Positions 53,638 through 61,030 of a stretch of 64,000 nucleotides of DNA are shown one piece after another. The stretch is from assembly GCA_965204775.1 (NCBI GenBank), contig CBDBFH010000023.1:3518-67517 (forward strand), in the 5' to 3' direction. Position numbers and translations under genes: made by a program. Position 1 is the stretch's first letter, and each line of letters opens with the position of its first letter. This DNA is from CBDBFH01 sp965204775. Lineage in GTDB: Bacteria > Pseudomonadota > Alphaproteobacteria > JAPOUT01 > G958296285. Below the pieces are notes generated by a model. The model saw only the letters and a list, made by a program, of their open reading frames with translations. It ran no database searches and had not been told where the DNA came from.

Positions 53638-53652
53638 TGAGAATGATACTCA
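53638..53652. promoter_or_regulatory. Fur/RirA-like iron box upstream of fbpA-like gene
   Basis: TGAGAATGATACTCA has the TGA-N9-TCA form of the RirA iron-responsive operator and also resembles a classical Fur half-site pair. It lies 36 bases upstream of the ATG of the FbpA-like gene, in its only upstream gap. Iron-dependent repression is inferred from the motif and gene type. Confidence 0.65.
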
Positions 53653-53759
53653 TTTGCGAAAAGTGGAGTCAAGGCGCGGCGGGCGGGGCGGCGGTTTGCG
53701 GGGCGCGCTTGCGGCGGGGGCGGCAAGCGGCTCTAATGCGGCGGGTCCCGGCGAGGGAT

Positions 53760-53836
53760 GCAGCCGTAGCTCAGTTGGTTAGAGCGCTTGATTGTGGATC
53801 AAGAGGTCGCTGGTTCAATTCCAGCCGGCTGTACCA
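53760..53836 (+). tRNA. tRNA-His(GTG) without G(-1), A73
   Basis: The acceptor GCAGCCG (53760-53766) pairs with CGGCTGT (53826-53832), ending in a G1-U72 pair. A53833 is the discriminator and CCA (53834-53836) is encoded. The anticodon arm is CTTGA/TCAAG with loop TTGTGGA (GTG). The base before G1 is T, not G, so the extra G(-1) that HisRS normally needs is not encoded and 73 is A instead of C. This is the derived alphaproteobacterial type. Confidence 0.93.
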
Positions 53837-53911
53837 TGGGATGTTCCGGGGGGATGTTCCGGGGCCTTTTGTGGGCGTGGGTTACCTGTTTTTTTTGCGC
53901 GAGGGGTGGGG

Positions 53912-54781
53912 ATGGCGGCTTTGATTCGCAGTGCGGTGTTTCCGGTTGCCGGGATCGGGCGGCGTCTGCTTCCGGCGACCAAGGTGATCGCCAAGGCGCT
54001 GTTGCCGGTGGTGGACCGGCCCTTGCTGGATTATGCGGTGCAAGAAGCGCGGGGGGCGGGGATTGAGCGATTTATTTTTATCACCGGGCGCGGCGGCGCG
54101 GCGGTGCGCGATTATTTCTCGCCCGATCCGGCTCTGGAAGCGCAGCTGGAGGAGATCGGGGCCGAGGCGGAGCGCGGCGTTTTGCGCGGGCTGTCTCTTC
54201 CGGAGGCGCATTTCATTGAACAGAAGGGGGCGCGGGGATTGGGGGCGGCGATTTTATGCGCCCGTGCGCTGCTGGACGGGGAGGTCTTTGCGGTTTTACT
54301 GCCCGATGATCTGATTCTTGCCGAGCCGGGTTGCCTGGCGCAGATGATGGCGGCTTATCCGGAGGGCGGCCACATGGCGGCGGTTCAAGAGATTGCCCGC
54401 GCGGAAAGCGGGCGCTACGGGATTCTGGCTCCCGGCAGGGAGGAAGGCCGCCTGATCGAGGCGCGCGGCCTGATCGAGAAGCCTGCGCCGGAAGTTGCGC
54501 CTTCGCGGCTGGCGGTGATCGGGCGCTATATTCTGGGCCCGGAGATTTTTGCGGCGCTGGCGGCGCAGGGGCCGGGGGCCGGGGGCGAGGTTCAGCTGAC
54601 CGATGCGCTGGCGGCGCTGGCCGGGCGGCAGGCGGTTTATGGCTTTCGGTTTGAGGGCGAGCGGCTGGACGCCGGCACGCCGGGCGGTCTGGCGGCGGCA
54701 GGCGCGCGTCTGGCGCTGGCGCGCCCCGGGACGGCGGCGGCGCTGCGGGCGGCGGGGGTCGGGCGGACCGGCGGGACGTGA
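53912..54781 (+). CDS. galU: UTP-glucose-1-phosphate uridylyltransferase-like nucleotidyltransferase
   Basis: A 289-residue nucleotidyltransferase of the GalU/RmlA fold. It has FPVAGIGRRLLPATKVIAK at the start, LLPVVDRPLLDYAVQEA, QKGARGLGAAILCA, LLPDDLIL and the EKPAPEVAPSRLAVIGRYIL block. The usual GLGTRFLPATK...PKEM signature is changed (GRRL, and IAKALLP), so substrate specificity may differ. ATG 53912 is preceded by a GAGGGG site; the open frame starts inside tRNA-His. It should supply an activated sugar for envelope polysaccharide and stands before kdsD. Confidence 0.8.
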   Translation: MAALIRSAVFPVAGIGRRLLPATKVIAKALLPVVDRPLLDYAVQEARGAGIERFIFITGRGGAAVRDYFSPDPALEAQLEEIGAEAERGVLRGLSLPEAHFIEQKGARGLGAAILCARALLDGEVFAVLLPDDLILAEPGCLAQMMAAYPEGGHMAAVQEIARAESGRYGILAPGREEGRLIEARGLIEKPAPEVAPSRLAVIGRYILGPEIFAALAAQGPGAGGEVQLTDALAALAGRQAVYGFRFEGERLDAGTPGGLAAAGARLALARPGTAAALRAAGVGRTGGT

Positions 54782-54832
54782 CGGGCAAAGCCGCCCGGAT
54801 TTGTTATAAAGCGCCAGGGGGACCAAGAGACC

Positions 54833-55885
54833 ATGCCGCCTTCTGCCGAAAAGCGCGCGCCTGCCGCCGAAGAGTCTGCCGCCCGGCGCGATCATCCAGA
54901 TCATGGGGATCATGATCATGATCATGGGCGGGAGCGCGGCGCGCTGGCCTCGGCCCGGCGCACAGTTGCTCTGGAGATTGAGGGGTTGCGGGCGCTGGCG
55001 GCGAGTCTGGACGAGTTTTTCGTGCAGGCGGTGGAGCGGCTGTCGGCGATTGCGGGGCGGGTGATCGTTTCCGGGATTGGCAAGAGCGGCCATGTTGCGC
55101 GCAAGGTTGCGGCGACGCTGGCCTCGACCGGGACGCCGGCGCAATTTGTTCATCCTGCCGAGGCCAGTCACGGCGATCTGGGGATGATTACGGATCAGGA
55201 CGCTTTGCTGGTTTTCTCGCGTTCGGGGGAGAGCGCGGAGTTGGGGGATTTGGCGGCCTATTCGCGCCGCTTCCGGATTTTGCTGATTGCGGTGTGCGCC
55301 AACCGGTCGAGTGCGCTGGCGGGCCTGGCGGATATTGTTTTGCCTTTGCCGGCGGCGGAGGAAGCCTGCCCGATTGGTCTGGCCCCGACGACCTCTACGA
55401 CGATGCAGCTGGCGCTGGGCGATGCGCTGGCGCTGGCGCTTCTGGAGCGCAGCGGCTTTACCGCCGCGCGCTTTCGCGATTTTCATCCCGGCGGGCGTTT
55501 GGGGGCGGGGCTGAAGAGTCTGCGCGATTTGATGCACACCCCCCCTGCCCTGCCCTTATGCGCGGAGAATCTGCCGATGTCGGAGGCGCTGCTGATCATG
55601 TCGCAGAAAGGGTTTGGCTGCATCGGGGTGGTTGATGGATCGGGGCGTCTGGCCGGGGTGATCACCGACGGGGATTTGCGCCGGCACATGGATGCCGGTC
55701 TTCTGCGCCGCCCGGCGCGGGCGGTGATGACGCCGGGGGGGCAGAGCGCGCCGCCGGATATGCTGGCCGCCGCCGCTCTGGAGAAGATGAACCGGGCGCG
55801 GATCACAACTTTGTTCGTGGTCGAGGCCCGCAAGCCGGTCGGGCTGGTTCACATTCATGATTTTCTGCGCGCCGGCCTTGCCTGA
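54833..55885 (+). CDS. kdsD: arabinose-5-phosphate isomerase (KdsD/KpsF/GutQ family)
   Basis: A 350-residue protein with an N-terminal SIS domain (GKSGHVARKVAATLAS, SHGDLGMIT, FSRSGESAEL, TTSTTMQLALGDALA) and two C-terminal CBS domains (GCIGVVD, GVITDGDLRRHM, TTLFVVE). It makes D-arabinose 5-phosphate for Kdo, the inner LPS sugar. Before the SIS domain is a 38-residue extension with a His/Asp run (DHPDHGDHDHDHG) encoded by GATCAT units at 54890-54926. ATG 54833 has an AGGGGG site and no later start is available, so the extension is real. Confidence 0.9.
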   Translation: MPPSAEKRAPAAEESAARRDHPDHGDHDHDHGRERGALASARRTVALEIEGLRALAASLDEFFVQAVERLSAIAGRVIVSGIGKSGHVARKVAATLASTGTPAQFVHPAEASHGDLGMITDQDALLVFSRSGESAELGDLAAYSRRFRILLIAVCANRSSALAGLADIVLPLPAAEEACPIGLAPTTSTTMQLALGDALALALLERSGFTAARFRDFHPGGRLGAGLKSLRDLMHTPPALPLCAENLPMSEALLIMSQKGFGCIGVVDGSGRLAGVITDGDLRRHMDAGLLRRPARAVMTPGGQSAPPDMLAAAALEKMNRARITTLFVVEARKPVGLVHIHDFLRAGLA

Positions 55886-55895
55886 TTTTCCGGCG

Positions 55896-57938
55896 ATGGC
55901 GCGGCGCGGGCTGCTGGCGCTGGCGCTGGCCGGCGGCGGGGCGGCGCAGACGCAGGCGCGGGCTCTGGAAAGCGACCCGCTTGTGATCACCGGCACCGGT
56001 TTGGGGGTTTCGGCGCAGGAGCTGTCCGGGAACCTTGCCCGGATCGGCGGCGAGGCGATTGCCCGGACCGGCCACACCCATCCCGAACAGATTCTCAACC
56101 GGCTTCCGGGCGTGGCGGTGGCGCGCGGGAGCGGGCAGGAGCATTTGACGGCGATTCGCTCGCCGGTTTTGACCGGCGGGGCGGGGGCGGGGTCGTTTTT
56201 GTTTCTGGAGGACGGCGTGCCGCTACGCGCGGCGGGCTTTGCCAATGTCAACGGACTTTTTGAGGCTGTGCCGGAACTGGCCGAGGCGATTGAAGTGGTG
56301 CGCGGCCCCGGCTCGGCGCTTTATGGCTCGAATGCGGTTCATGGTCTGATCAATGTTTTGTCGCGCGAAGCGGGGGCGGGGGATTTTCGCGCCGATGCGC
56401 TGGCCGGCCCGCATGGCCGGGCGAGCGCGGCGGTTTCGTCGAGTTCCGCGCCGGGCGGGGCGCAGGGCTGGCGGGGGGGGATAAGTTTCGCCCGTGACGA
56501 CGGCTGGCGGGATTCGTCCGGCTTCACGCAGACCAAGTTTCAGGCCCGCTATGAGCGGGCCGGGGCGAAGGCGTCGCTCCGGCTGCTGTTGTCGGGGCAT
56601 GACCTGAAGCAGCAGACGGCGGCCTATGTGCGCGGGGCGGACGCCTATCGCGACCTGGCGCTGGCGCGGAGCAATCCCGCGCCGGAGGCGTTTCGCACGG
56701 CGCGGGGGATTCGGCTGCAGGGCCGGATAGACTATGCCGCCGGGCCGGGCCTGCGTTTGGTTGTAACGCCCTATATGCGCCAGACCTGGATGCGCTTTTT
56801 GATGCATTTTCTGCCCGGGACGCCGGTGGAAGAAAACGGCCATGTGAGTGTGGGGGTTCAGGCGCGGGCGCATTGGGCGCTGGCGGGCGGCCACAAGATT
56901 GCGCTGGGGGCGGATGCGGAATACACCGCGGGGGCTTTGCGCCAGGAGCAGGCCGAGGCCGGGCCGTTCGCCTCGCGCCCGGCGGGGCTTCATTATGACT
57001 ATAAACTGCGCGCGCCGGTGGTGGCGCTGTTCACCCAGCAGAGCTGGAATCTGCCGGGCCCCTTGACGCTGCATGCCGGTCTGCGCTTTGAGCATGTGCG
57101 CTATGACTATGACAATCTGGCCGGGGCCGGCACGCTGGGGATTTACCGGCGTCCGGCGGACCGGCGCGATTCTTTTACGCTCCTGACGCCGAAACTGGGT
57201 CTGGTCTGGCGTGTATCGGAGTCCGAGGCGCTGTTTGTCAATCTGGCCCGGGGCAGCCGCGCGCCTCAGACCAGCGACCTCTACCGGCTGCAGGAGCAGC
57301 AAAGGCCGGGCGCGCTGGAGCCGGAGGAGTTGGACAGCATCGAGATCGGCTGGCGCGGATCGGAGCGCTGGTCGTGGGTTCAGTGGCGCTTTGAGGGGGT
57401 GGTGTATGGGATGCGCAAGCGGCATTTTCACTTCCGCAATGCCGACGGCCTGACGGTCGCCGATGGCCGCACCCGCCATTGGGGGATCGAAGCCGGACTG
57501 GAGGCCCGGCTGTTTGATCATATCCGGCTTTCGGCTTCGCGCTCCTATGCGCGCCACACCTATGACTTCAGCAATGAGATCATGAGCGAGCGCAGCCGGA
57601 GCGAGTCGATTCGCAAGGGGGATGACGTCGATTCCGCGCCGCGCTGGCTGGCCAATATTGCGCTGGCCTATGAGGACCGGCGGGGGGAGATCGAGCTGCA
57701 ATGGATTCATGTGGGCAGTTACGCGACCGACGCGGCCAATGACCACCGCTATCCGGGGCACAATTTGTTCAATCTGCGCGCCCGTCTGGCGCTGGGCCGC
57801 CGTTTTGGGGTTTTCTTTCATGTTCTGAATCTGACCGACCGGCGCTATGCGGAGCGGGCGGATTTTGCCTTTGGCAGTGACCGCTATTTTCCGGGCGAGC
57901 GGCGGCGCTTTCATTTTGGGCTGGAATTGCGGCTTTAA
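55896..57938 (+). CDS. TonB-dependent outer membrane receptor
   Basis: A 680-residue receptor. A signal peptide (about 1-22) and a plug domain (about 32-160: PLVITGTGLG, HPEQILNRLPGVAVARG, LFLEDGVPLRAAG, VRGPGSALYGSNAVHGLINV) are followed by a beta-barrel, with EADGP-type turns and GSRAPQTSDLYRLQEQQ (the LKPE-like region EPEELDSIEIGW), and the final RRFHFGLELRL strand. It takes up a siderophore or similar ligand. The last residues overlap no downstream gene. The first ATG (55857) is within kdsD; 55896 fits the signal peptide. No iron box is visible because it follows kdsD by 10 bases. Confidence 0.88.
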   Translation: MARRGLLALALAGGGAAQTQARALESDPLVITGTGLGVSAQELSGNLARIGGEAIARTGHTHPEQILNRLPGVAVARGSGQEHLTAIRSPVLTGGAGAGSFLFLEDGVPLRAAGFANVNGLFEAVPELAEAIEVVRGPGSALYGSNAVHGLINVLSREAGAGDFRADALAGPHGRASAAVSSSSAPGGAQGWRGGISFARDDGWRDSSGFTQTKFQARYERAGAKASLRLLLSGHDLKQQTAAYVRGADAYRDLALARSNPAPEAFRTARGIRLQGRIDYAAGPGLRLVVTPYMRQTWMRFLMHFLPGTPVEENGHVSVGVQARAHWALAGGHKIALGADAEYTAGALRQEQAEAGPFASRPAGLHYDYKLRAPVVALFTQQSWNLPGPLTLHAGLRFEHVRYDYDNLAGAGTLGIYRRPADRRDSFTLLTPKLGLVWRVSESEALFVNLARGSRAPQTSDLYRLQEQQRPGALEPEELDSIEIGWRGSERWSWVQWRFEGVVYGMRKRHFHFRNADGLTVADGRTRHWGIEAGLEARLFDHIRLSASRSYARHTYDFSNEIMSERSRSESIRKGDDVDSAPRWLANIALAYEDRRGEIELQWIHVGSYATDAANDHRYPGHNLFNLRARLALGRRFGVFFHVLNLTDRRYAERADFAFGSDRYFPGERRRFHFGLELRL

Positions 57939-57957
57939 GGGGCGGGGCGCGGCTTTT

Positions 57958-57987
57958 TTGAAACTTTGCGCCACCCTATGCTACTCT
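57958..57987 (+). promoter_or_regulatory. possible promoter of the type III secretion operon
   Basis: TTGAAAC (57958-57964) and GCTACTCT (57980-57987) with 15 bases between loosely fit the alphaproteobacterial housekeeping consensus (TTGACGS, then GCTANAWC). It lies in the 88-base gap before sctW. The match is imperfect. Confidence 0.3.
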
Positions 57988-58026
57988 TGCCGGGGCTGGG
58001 GGGCCTGACGGAGGCTTCCTGCGCCG

Positions 58027-59121
58027 ATGGTCGGCAAGATCGACCCTGCATCCCAGATTGATCCCCGGCTGGCGGCGGCGCCGGCGGCGGGCGGGGCGGC
58101 CTCGGCAGCGGGCGGGGCGGGGCCGGTCAAGATGCCGTCGCTGTCCCAGTTGATTCAGGATATGCAAGAAGAGGTCGCCTTCGCGCATAGCGAGCGGGCG
58201 GAGGAGAAGGATATTGAGTCCTATGAGTGCGAGGATTACTACGAGAATCTCTATGTTTATTTGATTGAGCGGATTGAGAAGGAATATCCGCCGGAAGACC
58301 CAGCGCATAATGGGCGGCGCAAGGTGTTTTTGGACCGGATTCGCGGGAGGGAGGCGAGCCGGGAGGAGATTGAAGCGGCGCTGGGCGAGGCGAGCGGGGA
58401 TTCGGCGGAGCAGCTGGCTTTGCTGCGCGCAGCGGCGCAGGACGCAGGGGTTTCGGAGCAGAGCCGGGAGCGGCTGGCGGGTCTGGCGCGCGATCTGGTT
58501 CGCACGCAGGGGCCGCGCATGATTGCCGGCCTGAACACGGCGGCGCTGGCGCGGACGGCGGCGGCGGGCGGCGGTCTGGAAGCGGAAAAATTGCAGGCGG
58601 CCTATCAAAATTTGGTGAGCGACTATGCCGGGATTTTGCCCGCGCTGGCCGAGCTGGTGGACAAGGCTGGGGTTGCGGGGTTTGAGGATGCGGCGGGCTT
58701 TATTTCGCGCGCGGCGGAGCGCGACCTGGCCGCCGAGCGCGCTTCGGCGCAACCGGCGCGTCTGGGGCGGATTTTGTCGGAGTTTCAAGGCGTCAAGATT
58801 TTCAACACGCTGCGCGAATGGTCGAACGGGATTGTCGCGCGCCTGGAGGCGGGGGCGCCGGGGGAGCGGCGCTTGAAGGCGGATGCGTTTTTTTCGCGCT
58901 GCCTGAGATTCATCACCCATCCGGAGCAGTTTCAAAGCCAGATCGCCGCGCCGCTGGCGGGGCTGGCGCCGGCGCGGCGGGTGGTGGTTTTGCAGGAGCT
59001 GCGGGCCGGGCTGCACGGTCTTCCCAACTATCTGTTTGACAATCAGGATCAGTCCAAGGCGCGCATTGTGTTTCCGGTGCAAAGCGAGATTGACCGTCTG
59101 GTCTTTGAGGAAGAGGCGTGA
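58027..59121 (+). CDS. sctW: type III secretion gatekeeper (YopN/InvE/HrpJ family)
   Basis: A 364-residue, mostly helical protein. The order fits the SctW gatekeeper: a low-complexity N-terminal signal region (about 1-45), then HrpJ-like helices (ESYECEDYYENLYVYLIERI, GLARDLVRTQGPRMIAGLNT) and a TyeA-like C-terminal part (FFSRCLRFITHPEQFQSQI). It should control the switch from translocator to effector secretion at the export gate. The assignment leans on the neighbours sctD, sctQ and sctV. A GGAGG site precedes ATG 58027. Confidence 0.7.
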   Translation: MVGKIDPASQIDPRLAAAPAAGGAASAAGGAGPVKMPSLSQLIQDMQEEVAFAHSERAEEKDIESYECEDYYENLYVYLIERIEKEYPPEDPAHNGRRKVFLDRIRGREASREEIEAALGEASGDSAEQLALLRAAAQDAGVSEQSRERLAGLARDLVRTQGPRMIAGLNTAALARTAAAGGGLEAEKLQAAYQNLVSDYAGILPALAELVDKAGVAGFEDAAGFISRAAERDLAAERASAQPARLGRILSEFQGVKIFNTLREWSNGIVARLEAGAPGERRLKADAFFSRCLRFITHPEQFQSQIAAPLAGLAPARRVVVLQELRAGLHGLPNYLFDNQDQSKARIVFPVQSEIDRLVFEEEA

Positions 59122-59128
59122 GGGGGCG

Positions 59129-59485
59129 ATGATCGGTCTGCGCGGATTTTACGAAGCTCTGTCGGTGAGCAGCCCGCCGGCGCCGCCGCATTGTTTCCGG
59201 CTGGGGGCGGAAGGGGAGGTGTTTGCGCCGGAGGAGGCGGAGGGCTGTGCGCGGCGGGTGTATTTCGTCAGCTGCGCGGTGCGGGCGCGGGAGGCTGATC
59301 TGGAGCGCCTGCTGCGCGCCGCGCTGCCGGATGAGGGCGGACTGGAGATTTTCGCCTCCAGTCTGCGCGGCGGGCGGCTGTGTTTTTGCCTGCTCTCGCC
59401 GGGGGAGGCGGATGAAAGCCGGTCTGCCGCCGCCGCGGTTTTGCATATTGCCGCCTGCCTGCGGGACGGGCGGGGTCCGGGTTAG
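59129..59485 (+). CDS. small protein, candidate type III secretion chaperone
   Basis: A 118-residue protein between sctW and sctD, 7 bases after the sctW stop. Its pattern LLRAALPDEGGLEIFASSLRG-GRLCFCLLSPG with a following helix resembles the CesT-like class I chaperone core. That fold is weakly conserved, so this is suggestive only. ATG 59129 follows GAGGGGG. If right, it would bind the gatekeeper or an effector. Confidence 0.45.
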   Translation: MIGLRGFYEALSVSSPPAPPHCFRLGAEGEVFAPEEAEGCARRVYFVSCAVRAREADLERLLRAALPDEGGLEIFASSLRGGRLCFCLLSPGEADESRSAAAAVLHIAACLRDGRGPG

Positions 59486-59494
59486 GGGCGGGCG

Positions 59495-60922
59495 ATGGCC
59501 GAGGCCGCGGCGCAAAGCGAAACGGGTCCGCCGCCGCAATGGGTTTTGCGGGTTTTGTCGGGCGCGCAGGCCGGGGCCGAGATTGCGCTGGCGACCGACC
59601 GCTATACGCTGGGCAGCGGCGCGGAGTGCGCGATTGTGCTGTCGGGCGAAGGGATTGAGGCCCGGCATCTGGAGGCTTTTTTCGCCGACGGCCATTTGTC
59701 GATTTTGCGCAGCGCCGGGGAGACGTTTGTCTCGGGCGCGCGGGTTGACGGGACTTTGCTGGACATTGAGCCGCTGCAATTGATTTTGGTGGGAGGTACG
59801 GCGCTGGCCTATGGGCAGACCGCGGGGGTTTGGCCCGGCGCGGAGGAGGTGGCCGAGGCGCTGAAGGCGCGGGAGGCGCAGGCGCAAGCGGCGGAGGCCG
59901 GGGCGGAGGGTGTGCAGGAGGCGGCCAGCGCAGCGGCGCCGGCGGCGCGCTCCGGCGGGCGGGGGAGTTGGGCGCTTGGCGCTTGTTTGCTTCTTTTGTT
60001 TCCGGTGAGTCTGGCGCTGCTGGCGGCGAGCGTGATGCCGGGGGGCCTGCCCGGGGCGGGCTGGCTGCCTTCGGGAGGCGGGAATGCGGCGGGGGCGGGG
60101 GCGAAGGCGGGGGCGAAGGCGGAAGCGCAGATTCCGCCGGAGGTCTCCGCGCAAATTTTTGGCGATCCGGCCTTTGCCCATGTGCACTGGATCGGGCGGG
60201 CGGCGGGCGAGCGGCGGGCGCCGATTTTGCGCGGTTTTGTCGAGCGCGAGGCCGATCTCAACCGGCTGATTGCTTTGGGGTCGGGTTATGGCGCGGAGTT
60301 TCAGCTGGTCAGCCTTGACAAGCTGCGCCGCTCGCTTGAGGTTTTGCTGCCGCTCTATGGCCCTTCGATGTTTTACGAGATTTCCCCGACGCAAAAGGAC
60401 ACGGTTCGCCTGCGGATCGAAGGCATGGTTCGGGCGCAGGCGCAGATCGCCGCTTTGCGCCAGACGTTGCGGCGCGATCTGCCGGCGATTTCGCAAATTG
60501 AGATGAATGTGATTGCGCAGGCGCGGGCGGCGGCGATTGTCGAGCGCGCGCTGCGGCGGCAAGCGGCTTTTGGCGGTTTGATGATTTCGGTGCAGGATTT
60601 GCAGGTGACGATATCGGGGACTCTCCTGGGCAATTTTCGGGAGCGCTGGAGCCGGATGGAGGCGGCGCTGCCTGCGCTGCTGCCGCGCGGGGTGGTTGTG
60701 CGGCGCGCGATTGGTTTTGGTCCGGAGTTTACGGGGCGGGTGGAGAGCATTGTGATCGGAGCGCGCCCGGCGGCGCGGATTGCGGGCGGGGCGGCGGGCG
60801 AGCAGCGGCGTTACCGGGAGGGGGACCGGCTGCCCGGCGGTTTTGTTCTGGAGAAGATTCAGCCTGACGGGCTGCGCCTGAAGGATGGGGGCGGGTCGTA
60901 TTTTTATCCTCTGACGCCGTGA
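59495..60922 (+). CDS. sctD: type III secretion inner membrane ring protein (FHA-containing)
   Basis: A 475-residue SctD/YscD-type protein. An N-terminal FHA domain (about 15-108, RYTLGSGAECAIVLSGEGI) is followed by an Ala/Gln-rich linker and a single membrane helix (159-181, ALGACLLLLFPVSLALLAAS), then a periplasmic region with ring-building motifs (about 215-430), ending RYREGDRLPGGFVLEKI. SctD forms the outer of the two inner-membrane rings with SctJ. The FHA-TM-periplasmic order is the family's own. It starts 9 bases after the chaperone-like gene. Confidence 0.8.
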   Translation: MAEAAAQSETGPPPQWVLRVLSGAQAGAEIALATDRYTLGSGAECAIVLSGEGIEARHLEAFFADGHLSILRSAGETFVSGARVDGTLLDIEPLQLILVGGTALAYGQTAGVWPGAEEVAEALKAREAQAQAAEAGAEGVQEAASAAAPAARSGGRGSWALGACLLLLFPVSLALLAASVMPGGLPGAGWLPSGGGNAAGAGAKAGAKAEAQIPPEVSAQIFGDPAFAHVHWIGRAAGERRAPILRGFVEREADLNRLIALGSGYGAEFQLVSLDKLRRSLEVLLPLYGPSMFYEISPTQKDTVRLRIEGMVRAQAQIAALRQTLRRDLPAISQIEMNVIAQARAAAIVERALRRQAAFGGLMISVQDLQVTISGTLLGNFRERWSRMEAALPALLPRGVVVRRAIGFGPEFTGRVESIVIGARPAARIAGGAAGEQRRYREGDRLPGGFVLEKIQPDGLRLKDGGGSYFYPLTP

Positions 60923-61030
60923 GCGGCGGGGGCGTTGCCAATCTCGTGATCGCCGGGACAGGATTTGTGTTTGCGCGCCGGGGCCCGCGCCGGGCTAGGC
61001 TGGCGGGGGCAGACCGGGCGATGCGTGCGC

